Positions 49,750 through 62,454 of a stretch of 64,000 nucleotides of DNA are shown here, piece after piece; the stretch's first letter is position 1, and every line of letters begins with the position of its first letter. A model generated the notes under the pieces. The model did not search any database, was not told the origin of the DNA, and worked only from the letters and a program-made list of their open reading frames with translations. The translations under genes were made by a program, and so were the position numbers. Location: the NCBI RefSeq assembly GCF_032854445.1, contig NC_088302.1, forward strand, positions 26,625,080-26,689,079, written 5' to 3'. Source of the stretch: Liolophura sinensis. Lineage: Eukaryota; Mollusca; Polyplacophora; Chitonida; Chitonidae.

Positions 49750-51280
49750 TCATAAATTTGCTCATGTACCAGTAATCCATGTAAGGCTTTTTGTGAATGT
49801 TGCGGCAGCCACGTTTTCCTTCGGCAAGTCCTCTTGTCATGTGACTAGATTTGTAAAGTAGTTTAGCGATCTTTTGACACTTTGCTGGGTTATGCTCAGT
49901 AACATAATGTAATTTTGGTTGTTGTGTTTTGAGCATGTTTAATTGTATTTCATGCGGACAAAGCTAGGTACTAAATGTATAACTTTGCGTAGGAACACTA
50001 TTTTTTTTGGGAGTTGCGCTGTCCTTCGGATAGTAGTAACATTCAAACACGGCATCAAGTGCTTCCTATCAAAGTAGGTTTATTACATGTGTACAACAGC
50101 CTGAAATACCTTTTTGACCGTCTGTGTATCATATTAAATAATCATAGTTACTATTTTAATCTTGTGTTAATTACTAAGATGCAATTAGACGCTTATGGCA
50201 ATCGGTGTCATTACGCTGTTCTGTGGCTACGGATTGATGTACTTTTGAGTGGAAAGGTGAAGCTAATGAAACGATTCAACCCTATGTTATCAGGGTACAT
50301 TGATCCTTGTATAAAAGGTCCCTTTGCACTACAAGAAGACTCACCCCGTGTCTTCTCATATTCCTAAAATTTGTCATTGTTTGTCAGGATTGCATCACAC
50401 ATTGATTAGTTGACCGCCGTCACGTGACTTGATTTGCATGCCTATAAATACTAGCTGAGATGTGTATTTGGCAAATAGAATCAGATTGGTTTCCCATTAA
50501 GATCTTGGGATGACAACAATAAAGGTGCTCACATTGTATATGCCATATTGGATTTTACCTGGGATGTATACAATACTGTATATGCAGTATTGCATTTACA
50601 TGTATATGGAATTACAATAGTATGCAATTGTATGTATACACTTTGAACAGGGATGCATGAATTTCTGCATGCTCTCTCCCCATGGTTCAACTGTGAGTTA
50701 ACTAAGCCATTCATCTCCTGGTACAAGTGCACTTACATGACCTTATATGAAGATTTGATGTTTCCTTCAAAATATATTTGTACTTCAACTGAACCTCTTT
50801 TGCTGATTTTGTTCATTAACGGCCATTGGGTCTTCATGGACTGGTTGATCACAAACCATGAATTGGGTTGGAAACTCTTAGGTGCTTTGCAGTAACCTTT
50901 ACGGTTTGTAAGTTTTGTTCATTAGTACGCCATTACATGCTTACAAAATCATCAAATGTCTCAACAAAAACTGTAAAATATTTAGATTTTGTTGAGACTC
51001 TAGACCGTTGGATTCTTTTTTTAATCGACCCATGTCATTAGGCCATATTTAATGTAACCTGTGCCTTTCTGAAATTAACATCTACAGTATAGCAAACCTT
51101 CATGACCTCAGGTGACCTCATAATTATTAAAAAAAAAAGTAGGGGCATGATTGATAGCGGCCAGAGTTCAACATGTTGTGACGGAGGGCGACACCAATTT
51201 CTTCAACTGTTATCGACTTTACTGTAAACATTGTTTTAGACATAGCCATATTTGAAATTGTTTACACGTTTAAGTGTAAT
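49750..51280. other. No gene recognised
   Basis: Includes a 117-codon frame on + (50014-50367) with no domain, and short TA/TG-rich palindromic text around 50530-50640. Otherwise nothing. Confidence 0.35.
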
Positions 51281-51282
51281 GT

Positions 51283-51990
51283 AATAGTCAAAGAGGCAAT
51301 AGCTGAGGTTTATTTGACATGAAAGCTATAAAAGCTATGACTATTTGGCCTAATAGAGGTAGCCTACCTGACAACAGAAACGCTTGTCTTAAATGCAGCC
51401 CGTGGTGGGTGGGGGTAGTGGGGCTCTTTGTAAATACCACCAAATTCACTTTAAAGTTTATTAGACTTCGCGCCTATAAGTCTGACACCAATGCTACATA
51501 GTAAACCAAGTCATGCTAATTATGAATCTGTAACTTAAGATAAAAATTTTGTGGTGGAAAGCCACTCAAGACAAAGACTAATTAAGGATTTAAGACAAGG
51601 TCAAAGGTAAATTTGCACCGAATGACCTTTGATTCTAGCTTATTATCAAAGATCCTACAGAATTGAAAACTGGTGGAGTTCGATCTCATCATCAATAATC
51701 ACCAATTTAAGGCACGATTATGTGGTGGAAAGTTCATTTAAGACTAGGTCAAAGGTCAACTGCACCGGATGACCTTTGATTCTATTTTAATGGACATACA
51801 TGTTGAACCTGTAGTTCCGAGTAAAGGTGGAAAATGTTTGCTCCCATCACCAATAATTACCTATTTAAGACCAGCTAATGTGGTGGAAACGTGATTTAAA
51901 CAAGGTCAAAGGCCATTTTGCACTGAATGACCTTTCACGGCCATGTAAATGGTGGGCAAATAGCCCGACCTTGCCTCATGGAGATGAACA
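51283..51990 (+). repeat. Left arm of a large inverted repeat
   Basis: Matches the reverse complement of 54095-55215 through many blocks, for example CCTGACAACAGAAAC, then GAAAACTGGTGGAGTTCGAT, CTCATCATCAATAATCACCA and ACATACATGTTGAACCTG. The arm itself is 3-4 units of about 150-180 bases, each starting TGTGGTGGAAAG and carrying AAGGTCAAAGG. Confidence 0.9.
51598..51915 (+). promoter_or_regulatory. Cluster of DR1-type nuclear-receptor elements (left arm)
   Basis: AGGTCAAAGGTAA (51598-51610), AGGTCAAAGGTCA (51746-51758, a perfect DR1) and AGGTCAAAGGCCA (51903-51915). DR1 is bound by RXR, HNF4 and COUP-TF type receptors. They are repeated because the unit is repeated, so function is unproven. 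Confidence 0.4.
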
Positions 51991-53114
51991 CAGAACCAAA
52001 TTACAACTTCCGTTTTTCAGGATTACGAGAATTACGAATGTAATTCTGTGTATTTTAGGGTGTAAAGTCGTTTTTTGGGTACAGGGGCATGCTTGGTATC
52101 AAAATGATGATAATTGTGCAAGCTTTGGGCAGGCTTGAGTTTTAATGATGAAGGTTTGAAATTCTTGGCGAGAGGACACAAGGAGACAGGTGTTGATGAG
52201 GCTGTGAGTGATGTCCCCTTGGCGTTGCTAGGCACCGCTCCCAGCGGCGGGCATAGAAAGGTCCAGATTTTGACGGGCAACGCAAGAATTTTATAGCTTC
52301 TTTCTCACAGGCTGGGCCAGGTATGCACCAAAGCTTATTGTCCAAGGAATGTTGGGGGCTAAACTTTAACATTGTTGTTAATGGAAAATTAATGGGGGTC
52401 TGTGGCCATATAGGATAGAATTCTGCCTCCATGCCTGCCATAAAGCGTCCACGTCATTTTGCCCGGGTACTTAACTCAGTTGTCGTAATGACCTCGCTTT
52501 AAAGCTGTTGAAGTTGGTGGAAACTGTAGAGTTTTGATATCTCCTTCTAAATCACGAAGACGAGCTAGTGTGGAAGAAGAGTGACTTAGATAGGGTCATT
52601 TGCTGCTCTGGAAGGAGGGAGGGAGTTGGGGCACTGTATTAAAATGTTGTTCCAAGATGATTGATAATTAAATTAACATCTAGAATACACTCGATTAAAT
52701 TAATGAGCTGTTTATTCCGCCGTGAAACAGAGCTACATTGTAAGTTTTTGATAGTATATCGCTGAGCTTGTCAATCTCATGAACGAGAGCGCACGAAACA
52801 CATATTCAGAAACGTTTTGTTTCTTTAGGCCTACTTTTTACGTGATATTCGCTTTCTGGTCATGCGAATGATGAATAAATGAAAGTAATCTGCCACTTTT
52901 GTTTAGTCTTTGTTTATTTAATGTTTGCATGTAACTTCCCTCTCCCTTTCTCCCAATGCAGAATCAGCTTTGACGTCACACATAAGAGGTGGGCATCAAC
53001 CGTCTCCTGTTCTTCAAATGACTGAATAGTTATTCAGTGGACTGCCGTCAGTATGTCGCTTGGATCAATCTAATCCAAGGCTAATTGAAAAAAAAACATT
53101 ATTTATATACTTAC

Positions 53115-53238
53115 TAGACATAAGGTTGGATGAGTATAGATGTTGCATGTAGTAACAACATTCTCCCTCGGGGCCACTCCACATAATGCGTGTAGCACCA
53201 AAATGTAGTGTACTATATTTCCAAAAAGGACAAGGAAG
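53115..53238 (-). CDS. Candidate internal coding exon of the unrecognised gene
   Basis: Acceptor TTTTCTTTTAAAATGCGTAG, 124 bases, donor TCTA|GTAAGTATAT (excellent). In phase 0 it encodes 41 codons including FGATRIMWSGPEGECCYYM and ends in phase 1, which matches exon 49713. The other two frames are also partly open, which weakens the coding case. It lies in the spacer of the large inverted repeat. Confidence 0.35.
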
Positions 53239-53495
53239 CTACGCATTTTAAAAGAAAACAAGGCATATTCCAAAGAGAGGGCGTGAAATTAAATCATTAA
53301 TTTTGTCACTCACCCTATTAGACATCAAGTCTCACACACACAAAAAAACAACCCGAAAAGCATATAGCATAAACAATATTCCTACTTTGCTTTCGTATAC
53401 TGACGCTCTACTTAATTATAAGAAGTTACTCCTGGGTAAGAGTGTTGTTACACGATGAAACGTCTATATTCATCCAAATTTTGAATAAGAATTAC

Positions 53496-53537
53496 AGTAA
53501 CAATAATTTTCCCCGTCTCCTTCGGCATTGCTTGGGT
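53496..53537 (-). CDS. Candidate first coding exon of the unrecognised gene
   Basis: Acceptor ATCATGTTGCCAG, 42 bases with ATG at 53528, reading MPKETGKIIVT, then a weaker donor GTAATT. Phase 0 agrees with the exon at 53238. A frame upstream of this ATG is also open, so the start is not fixed. Confidence 0.25.
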
Positions 53538-54094
53538 CTGGCAACATGATAAAAGCATTCAATAACAACTATTTAGTTTCTTGAACAACTGCTGATTATT
53601 ATTGCCCACCTCTAATTCGGGATTCCAAAGCCCATTTTCATGGGGAAAAGGGTCCAACAAGCTAAGCATCAAAGAAAAAAATAAAAACAAAACCGGATGG
53701 ATTACCATGAAATCAACATTAACATGCGTAGATAGCGAATGTCAATTAAAATGGCTATGTTTTATAAAATGCCTATCTATCATGCACCGTAAGGTATATA
53801 TACCTCTGAATCTCTAGGATGTGATCCATATGCCTCTATGGTACAACACTACTTTCTCAGTGTGTGTGATCTACTCTCCAATCTGCTTTTCATGAGGATG
53901 GACACCGGGGTACACCATTTTATATCGTGCATTTCTCGTACGATACTTTGTAAGTCACTATTACCGTACTATTGCCCTATTTAGGGGTAATCTGTGTAAA
54001 ACTGGGCCCTGCAATGTAGCTAATGTACATACAGCTCTGTTTCAAGATGGAAAAGGAGCGCAGGAGTTTAATTTTGTGTCTTCAGGATGTTTAT

Positions 54095-55215
54095 TTAATT
54101 ACCAGTCTCCTTGAAGCGAACACTGTCGAATTAGTTTCAGAATTTAAACATAGATGGTGCACACAGTGTAGTTGAATTTGACCTAGTTTTATTTGACCTT
54201 TCCCAAAAAAAGTGGAAAAAAAGTTGATGATTATTAATGGTGATAAATAGTGATCAAACTCTACATTTTCCACCAGTTTTCAGTTCTGTAGTATCCGTGT
54301 TAATTAAAGCAGAAATTAAAATTTGGTGCAAATTGACCTTTGTCTTAAGTGACCTTTCCACCACATAATTTTGTATTAGGTTTGTGATTCTTTCCACTTA
54401 GACCATACTCAAGTTTACATTTAGCTTTCAGTTTTGCAGGTTCAACATGTATGTCAATTTAAATGGAACCAGCCTCGCTTGGCATTTAGCATTAAGGGAA
54501 TAGACCAACGACTGGCTAACCCGTATCAGTATTATGGCTCGGGTGTGGCGACTTACTTCGATAGCAGCACTAGATAAAAGAGCGGTGGGAATCTGTTCTG
54601 CAACAAGGGGACACATTACACGTACATTCACTCTAAGGACGTCTTCGTCGTCATATGACTGAAAAATGGGTAAGCACGACGTTAAACCCGAAGCACTCAC
54701 TCACTCACTTAAGTAGAATCAGATGTCAATCAGTGCAGTTGTCCTTTGACCTTGTCTTAAATGAACTTTCCACCACATAATCGTGTCTTAAATTGGTGAT
54801 TATTGATGATGAGATCGAACTCCACCAGTTTTCAATTGTGTAGGACCGTTGCTAATTAAACTGGAATCAAAGGTCATTCGGTGCAAATTTACCTTTGACC
54901 TTGTCTTAAGTGACCTTTCTACCACACAATCTTGTATTAAGTTGCTGATTCTTGCTACATAGACCATGCTCAACATTTTACATCTGGTTTCAATGTTATA
55001 GGTTTTATGTCAAATAAATCCTTAATTGGAGCTAATTAGTCTTTGTCTTAAGTCACCTTTCCACCACAAAAATGTTGTGAATTTGGAGTTAATTAGAATG
55101 ATAGCCACTGCCCCACCCATCATTTAGGACAAGGGTTTCTGTTGTCAGGTTATCTCTACCCGGCCAAACAGTTAAAGCTTTTATGGCTTCCATATCAAAT
55201 AAATCTCAGCTAGCT
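54095..55215 (-). repeat. Right arm of the large inverted repeat
   Basis: Reverse complement of the left arm, longer because it holds an extra unit and a family B SINE (54468-54712). DR1-like elements on the minus strand: AGGTCAAAGGACA (54740-54752) and AGGTCAAAGGTAA (54889-54901). Confidence 0.9.
54468..54712 (+). mobile_element. SINE family B, full length
   Basis: From about CTCGCTTGGCATTTAGC and GGCTAACCCGTATCAGTATT through GCAGCACTAGATAAAAGAGC to GTCGTCATATGACTGAAAAA, ACGACGTTAAACCCGAAGCA and CACTCACTCACT. It interrupts the right arm, as the left arm lacks it. This is the best family B copy in the window. Confidence 0.92.
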
Positions 55216-56400
55216 CTTGGACTATAACCTTAATAAATGAACATTAAAACAATGCAACCTATTCGTGGTGATAGAAGTGTATGGTGTGTTACTGCGTGGA
55301 GTTTGTTCTAACCCCTTGTAGATGTAACCATTGTAAAACAAATTACTCTCCCCTCCCGTTGTCCAGGATGTCACTTGTTTTTGAATAATTAAAATGAGGC
55401 AATGAGTTCTTCATGTTGAAACCAAACTTAAAATTATTAATTAGACAAAATATTCTAACTGCATTTTTTTATAATGATGTGGATGTCCAAAATACATGTA
55501 CCAATTTGTAGAGCTTGTGGTGCTACGTGTCGCTAATGAAAGGCATTTTCGGTAATTACAAATAGCTGAAAATAGGCGACTGGTTAAAAGAAACAAGCTA
55601 CAGTCGCATAACTCCATCAATAAAATATATAAAATATTTTTGTCTATGTGTTCTTGAAGATGTCTTTCACCTTATGTAGGAGCCGATATACCAATACGAC
55701 GTGCATCTCTGCATGACACATGTAGGAAAGTTTGCCAGTCATTTGCCAAATGTAGTTGGTTTATTCTTGATATTCCGATTACCTCCACCCATAAGTTTAA
55801 CGGAATTGATCTAGCTGAACATTCGTGAGTATGGCGTTAAAAATCGGTTGGTTTTCTGTGTTATGTACTTTCAAGTCAAAATATTGGTATTGTTAGTACA
55901 CCTTTGTATTGAAAGGTTCTTCTAGATCACTGCTTCTTATATTTAGTAATGGTTTTTACCTTCAAATTCAAATATGCAAACTATGCATGGGCGGCTATAG
56001 CTTCAGAGCATTTTGAAATGAATGTGGTACTAAATGGCCAGTTGTATGTGTGGCCCCAAAACCCTGCAAATGCCTAGATCAACGAAATGACACAGGAGAG
56101 TTTTTTGCAAAAAATCTATCATATACAATTTATAAAATTACAATTTTTCCGATTGTGTTAGAAAAGCCCCAAAAATTACCGTCCACAAATTATCAGTCTT
56201 GTCTGTGTACCTATTACCATTCAAAATCTGCAGTGCAATTCCTAAAATGTATAAAGCGGGTGACATTAAAACTTTTTCAAACTGTAGAATTATTGTAATA
56301 CTGTAAATAATAAATGTACGAGTCTGATATTTATTGAAAGGCAGTCATTTGAGCTGTTTGGTATCATTTGATATTTTATTTGATTAGCGAATGTGGAAGT
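55216..56400. other. Intergenic, no gene recognised
   Basis: A short family-A/B-like phrase 'cattcgtgagtatggcgttaaaaatcggttgg' occurs at about 55820. The 82-codon frame at 56050 has no domain. Confidence 0.35.
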
Positions 56401-56404
56401 TTAT

Positions 56405-56560
56405 GGAAGCCTGGTGTCAGTATAATGTGACTGAATGTTATGTCATGTCCGGTGCCGTCGGCATGCCACAGTTAGACACAGCTTACATACGTGTACACCC
56501 ACCCAATGACTCCCCGCACCCATATAACTAGACAATATGATGTAAATCCTCAAACATACA
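56405..56560 (+). mobile_element. SINE family B, decayed copy
   Basis: GGTGTCAGTATAATGTGACT, GTCCGGTGCCGTCGGCATG and ACTCCCCGCACCCATATAAC follow the family B order. The tail is replaced by ACAYACAT repeats (56552-56610). Confidence 0.7.
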
Positions 56561-56619
56561 CACATACACACAAATATACATACATGCATACAAATATACA
56601 TACAAACATACAAGCATAG

Positions 56620-57410
56620 TCTGACCATGCTGTAAAATTGCTCCTAGTTCACTTTCATCAAATCAATAAGTCAAAGTCGTGTGGACGCTTTTCTACTGAT
56701 ACTCCTGTCCACATTGAGCACAGACCCTGGTTAAAATCATCGCCATTTCCCGTCCAATTTTCATGCCATCCGACATGTCCGATTTGAGATATTTTACACT
56801 TCAATAAGAGTTACATCCCCTGGAATTTCCTTTTTCAAAATGTCTTTCGATTTACTATCAGTAAAACGAGCGATCTCGAGAGAAGTTAGCTTTGGGGTGA
56901 AGTCCTTTTAGAGATTGTTTTTCGGGTGTCAATCAATTTTAACGTCAGAAACTATTTAAGCCAAGGGCCGACATACAGGCTTGATTGTAAGATAATCAAT
57001 AGAACGCCCTAGTGGATTACGCTGTGGTGGGATTCGAAGTGACATCGGTTATTCTTCATCTCTTGAAAAAGCTGAAAATTTGAGAAATTTGGTAGAAAAG
57101 ATCTCCCTGGGTGCTCCGAGATGGAGTAGGCTCTTATCCACGACAGTGTTAAGAAACTCTAGCTTAAAGGCGAAGGGCGTTACGGATTTCACTTAGTCTT
57201 TTACAGACATTTTACTGATCAATTTTTTTTTTATCTGATCGCGTTTGGGGTTTTACACAGTGTACTGAGTGTGATCAGATTCGAAGGTATGTGAATATTG
57301 TACAGCGTGATACGTGATTCCGTGTTTTGGCTGAATAACGCCCATCAAACATTGCTACGCGTATTAGGTGATCCATACTGCTGCCTAGAGATTTGTGTGT
57401 GAACAATGAC
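56620..57410. other. Intergenic, nothing supported
   Basis: No gene or element that I can support. Confidence 0.4.
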
Positions 57411-57411
57411 A

Positions 57412-57586
57412 CATGTGCATGCTGGCTTCCTCTGCGGATGTATGTGCAAAGGTCTGAAAGCAACCTGGTAGTGGATGGTCGTGGGTTTGTCCTGGCCTCT
57501 GCTCAGTTTCCTCATAATGCTGAGCGCTTTCGTATAAGTGAAATATTCTTAAGTAGCTCATGAAACACCAATGAAATAAATAAAAA
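57412..57586 (+). mobile_element. SINE family A, 5'-truncated, diverged
   Basis: GTGCATGCTGGCTTCCTCTG, GGATGGTCGTGGGTTTG, TCATAATGCTGAGCGCTTTC and the tail AAACACCAATGAAATAAATA. Confidence 0.85.
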
Positions 57587-57620
57587 ATATACTGCTGTTC
57601 TGCAAACACAAACCTCTTTC

Positions 57621-57677
57621 GGTGACTCCGTGGCTCAGTTGGTGTAATCCACTAATCAAATAAATAAATCAATCAAT
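57621..57677 (+). mobile_element. Mini SINE: family A head fused to tail
   Basis: GTGACTCCGTGGCTCAGTTG joins almost at once to ACTAATCAAATAAATAAATC. The whole core is deleted. A similar head-tail fusion on the minus strand occurs near 58795-58825. Confidence 0.7.
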
Positions 57678-57689
57678 GAAAACTTTTTC

Positions 57690-60600
57690 AAACTACTTGC
57701 CGTTGGACAGGTGATTTCTAGATTCCTCCGCTATTATTTTCCGAGAAGCTTTCTTTTTCCATAAAATTATTCAACATTGTATAAGGGAAATATTTCTTGA
57801 GAATTGGACGAATATTTTTATATGAGTGAAAACAAAGAAAATATTGTAAATAAATTTGAGTTGTTTTTCACAATGTAATTTTTTGCCAATTTTCAACATT
57901 TTGGGTGTTTTGTTGTCCAAATCGACAGGTTGATAGTCCAGACTTCCGATTCCGAGTTTTCAGACGTTGGATTTGATCTTTGTTCAGGCAGTTCCAACGG
58001 CACTGGCAATACTGGTAAACTATAGCTTATCCTATGTTACACTGTACATTGTATGTGTTTATATCAAGATTTCATATTTTTTTACTCTATTCTGTCTCTC
58101 TGTTTTCCCATTTCACAATAAATATCAACATATATTTTGTAGTTTTTGTGAACACTGAACTAAATGGAGAAGTTCTGATACCTCGGAAAGGTTGGGCGTG
58201 TGATATAATTCGGCAGAGACTGTCGAGTGTAGGAGGAAAAAATGCATGAAATTATTAGCGATTTTAAGTGTTATGTTACTCATATTAATATACCGTTTTT
58301 TTCAACATTTTTTTTTACACTCATCGACATATACAGGGGTATCTTAAAACTGTCGCACATGTTTTACACATTCATGTTAGGATTCTTGGAGTGATCATTC
58401 AATGTTAAAACTGTGAAACTATCTAAATGTTTTGGAAAGTTTGATATTCTTTTACCTATATACATGCATATGAAACTAGAAAAAATATCAAGAAAGTGTG
58501 GGAAGTTTATCTTTAAAGTGTTTGTCTACATATCTGCAAGATTTCAAAGTTTATATTCGAAATCAAAGTATTTCGCCATACGACTCAAAAGGAGAAGAAA
58601 GGCGGGGGGGGGGGGGGTAAGCAAAATGTATGGAGGAGTCTCACGTGTGATCAAAATCGCCAATAGTTTGGTTGCAAATTTATTTTAATCAAGTGTTTTT
58701 CGTTCTCCCGTCAAATAACACGACATGAAAACGTAAGTTGGTGTTTTATCTAGACAGATCTGAGCCAAACCTGCTCGGATATGTTTATTATAAATTTATA
58801 AAACACCAATTGAGCCACGGTGAGGTGATTATGAATGATGTTTTTGTTAACAAGTTTCTGAGGTAGATTTTTTTTCATCTTTAAGTGGGAGTACAGATAA
58901 GCAAAGAGAGAAGGCGACCAGACAAACGCACAACACTCATTAAGCTGGTAGACCTTCTCACGTACGACCTGATAGGAAGTGTTTCAGTAAAGTTGCTGAT
59001 AGGGAGACAGACATATAGAAACGGCAAGGAACGGTTCAATAAATCCTGAATCTGGATCCAAATCCGAATTACATGTACCAGCAAAATAAAATAAAATGGT
59101 GCCAGTATCAGAGTCTAACAAGGTTTTCACCACGATCCGTTCATTACTTATTTTCAAGACCTCTTTGACAAACATTTGGCAATGCTGAAGAATACATTAA
59201 AGGGACATACCGCCGAAAGAAATTCAGAATTTTTGAGTTGGAACAGTTGAATACAAAAATGAACTGGATTTGACTCTTAACAAAACCTTCTGGGCCCATA
59301 TTTTCTGAAAAATATCAGATAAGAGAATAACATGTATAAGGGGAAATCCTTCAATGGCCTAAATATGCACATGTACATCAATTCAAGTCAGCTAACAATT
59401 TATGAATCAAATTATGAATAGCATTGTTCTAGTAAAGAATCGCTCATGTTTGAGACATGATAAGTACTGGTTTTAACTGTAAGATGCTTGAGGATTTGAA
59501 GGCGCATGTTCCGGTGTGCCCGATTTTCGGCCTCTCTTGCATACTCCTTTTATTTTGATGTACAGAATTTAGAGTGTTCTGAGAAACTTCCATACTCCTC
59601 ACATTGCAATCTCCGCTATCTGGATTCGCTTTACATCAGACGCCTCACTCGCAAATTTTTTTCAGACATATCAACAAAACGCCAAGGTCACTAGGGCAAC
59701 ATTCAGAAAAAAAAAGTTCTGTCTCAGCCAATTTCTTCTAATAAAGTGTCGCATTCAGTCGAAACGATTAACGTGAAGTGGTGGCAATGCTAAAAAGGTC
59801 AGCGTATAGATTGAAGCCTCGGCTGTGAGGAGTATCCTTTACTTCAGCGGAAATATATTTTCTCTGAGCAACTTTAAAGGGAAGAAAATTTAAATATCAA
59901 ACAAATACCACCGAAAAGAGTATGCATTTCCTCTCAGGTGCATGCCATAAAAAATTCTACTATGTACCTCAAGTTGATAAATAAAACAAAGTCAGCGCCA
60001 AAATCTGCTGTGGGCAACTCCATTTTCCTTAAGAACTAGTCCTGAAGTCCTTTGTGTTAGGAGGAGAATTGCTGTGGGAAACCGCTGAAGTGCAATTCGT
60101 ACATTTCTGGCAGAACTCTTTTTCCCAGAAGGTAGCAAACAATACAGTTCTTTTTCCGCTTGACGATCGGGAAACCGGAATGTGGGATGTAAGTTCCGAG
60201 TTTACACGAACAAGCCGGCAGTTTTATCGACTCTCATTGGCTGAGAGGCAACACATCCCCAGCATAAATTACAAAATGTTAAAGATGGAGAACGTGATGG
60301 ACTCTGCGATTTATGTCAGCTTTGCCGTTTTCAGGCTGTACGTGTATGGGGCGGAAAAATTGCAAAATTATGCAGCAGGCACCACCAGATTGAAAAAAAG
60401 TGCTCTTTTAGTGTCATTTAGTGTCAAAACAGTTTTCTTCTTTTAATAGAACTGTTTGTTTGCTACTGATTGCAACTGCAGTTTTTGGATACATTTCTGC
60501 AAGTACAGTTTTTGACACATTTCATTTTGTTGGCATAGTAACCCTATAAGTTGTGGCGCCGCCCTTATTATTGGCAAATGTCACTTAAATGTCAATGATG

Positions 60601-60780
60601 TAAAAAATTTGGTGCAAACTCCCTTAATGCTAACATTGTGAAAGCCTATCTTTTGGACCACGTGGTAGAATTTTTATTGGCAGTAAGAGTTTCTCCCCTT
60701 GGCACATTTCACGATATATCAATTTTGTAGCACCTGCTTTGTCAAAATGCTGTTAAGAAAGCTGGTGATAGAAAGCAAGG
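57690..60780. other. Intergenic, no gene recognised
   Basis: Contains a 14-base poly-G run (58604-58617) and a 130-codon frame on + (60054-60446) with no domain, signal or splice support. Confidence 0.35.
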
Positions 60781-60784
60781 TATA

Positions 60785-60845
60785 GACTCTTGGCGGTCAG
60801 CATTACGGGAATAGCGCAACGAATTGTTGACCCGTATCAGTATAC
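60785..60845 (+). mobile_element. SINE family B head fragment
   Basis: GACTCTTGGCGGTCAGCATT, ACGGGAATAGCGCAACG and TGACCCGTATCAGTATA match the family B start at 54468 on. Confidence 0.7.
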
Positions 60846-61023
60846 TTACAAAGATTTTTAACTACAACAGTCATTTTTCTTTGGAGGACACAAATCTGAC
60901 CTCCCTAATATAAATGAAAAGCTGTTGTGCACAGCGTTAAGAATTAACCAAACAAATAAATGACACCAAAGATCACAGAATGAATAAAACCAGAGCAGCG
61001 GTGAATCACAATGAATCATTGAT

Positions 61024-61293
61024 TGATTTATTTATTTATTTATTTACTTGATTGGTGTTTTACGCCGTACTCAAGAATATTTCACTTATGCGACGGCGGC
61101 CACCATTATGATGGGAGGAAACCGGGCAGAGCCCGGGGGAAACCCACGACCATCCGCAGGCTGAAGGCCTTCCCACCTACGGCCGGAGGGGAAGCCAGCA
61201 TGAGCTGGAACTCACAGCGACCGCATTGGTGAGAGGCTCCTGGGTCATTACGCTGCGTTAGCGCGCTAACCAACTGATCCAAGGTGGTCCCGA
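61024..61293 (-). mobile_element. SINE family A, near full length
   Basis: (TTTA)n tail, the ACGCCGTACTCAAGAATATT segment, the core and the head to AGCGCGCTAACCAACTGATC. A few small deletions. Confidence 0.93.
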
Positions 61294-61510
61294 TGAATCC
61301 TTTGAGGGACACGAGTTCATTACTAGCATTTCTGGGGCCCGTATCACCAAAGTTCCGTAGCCACCTAAGGTAGGATGAGGTTCATTTAGCAGACCACCAT
61401 ACGCAACGCATAAATTGACTAGACGGTTATACAAAAGTAAAACCGTCTAAAGGTGGTTTGAATCTATGATGATAGTTGATAAATTTCCAAAATACATACC
61501 TATATATACA

Positions 61511-61515
<5 letters not shown>

Positions 61516-61576
<61 letters not shown>
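61516..61576. repeat. (TA)n microsatellite
   Basis: A TA dinucleotide run of about 60 bases with imperfect TATACATA units before it. Confidence 0.96.
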
Positions 61577-61579
<3 letters not shown>

Positions 61580-62230
61580 TACTATGTATAAAAACAAAAA
61601 GACTTTTTCTTCTTCATTTTCGACAAAGTTTGCAAACGAAGCGATATTTACCCTCACAACAGACAAAAGCAAATCGAAACAACAGCAACGCATGCGTTTT
61701 GGTGGGTGTGAGTTTTAAAACTCCTTTATTTGCTGACAGAAACTGATTTATGCCTATTTTTCTTCAATCAACCTTTCAAAACAGGTTCTGATGGCACCTT
61801 TAAAGGTGTATTTATTCTAACTTAGCTACATTCGGGCGTTACAAAGGATTTTGGGCTAAATCAAAGACAAAAAAACTTTACGTCATGAGGCTTGTCAGTG
61901 GGTGCTTTAGTACAGGCACTCTGTTTTCCTTCGCCAGTATCCCAACGCCACTTACACTGAACTGTTGTTTGTAGTATGATAAACCGATCCTGCGTGGAAA
62001 GGGCGGTAACTGCGCACATATCTTGTTAATAGCACACACGATTGACACGACTGGCATGAAGAGTCAAGTACACATCACCATCACTGCTTCGAGGTAGCTT
62101 TCCCATTGGATGTTCGCAAGCCTATTTTAAAATTATGACAGCCTCGTTATAGCAAACAGGTCAGCTATTTACGGATCAAGGCTTTGGGGAATCTCTCACT
62201 GACATGACCGTACAGTGTACAGTTGTCAGT
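61580..62230. other. Intergenic, nothing supported
   Basis: No gene or element that I can support. Confidence 0.4.
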
Positions 62231-62235
62231 ATCAT

Positions 62236-62450
62236 AACCGCTCACCAATGCGGCTGTGGTGAGTTCAAATCCAGCTCATGCTGGCTTCCTCTCTGGCCAT
62301 ACGTAGAAAGGTCTGCCAGTAGCCTGCAGACGGTCGTGGGTTCCCAAGGGACTCTGTGTGGTTTTATCCCAACATGATGCTGGCCTTCGTCGTGTAAGTG
62401 AAACATTCTACGGCGCAAAACACCAATCAAATAAACCAATCAATAAATCA
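62236..62450 (+). mobile_element. SINE family A, 5'-truncated
   Basis: TCACCAATGCGGCTGTGGTG, GTTCAAATCCAGCTCATGCT, the core and the tail ACACCAATCAAATAAACC. 'cttgagtac' is lost from the tail. Confidence 0.88.
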
Positions 62451-62454
62451 TTGC

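Noticed and set aside
50724-50850. Minus-strand donor CAT|GTAAGT with an open frame
   Set aside because: No acceptor with a pyrimidine tract precedes it.
60054-60446. 130-codon frame on +
   Set aside because: The longest unexplained frame outside the receptor, but I see no domain, signal peptide or splice support.
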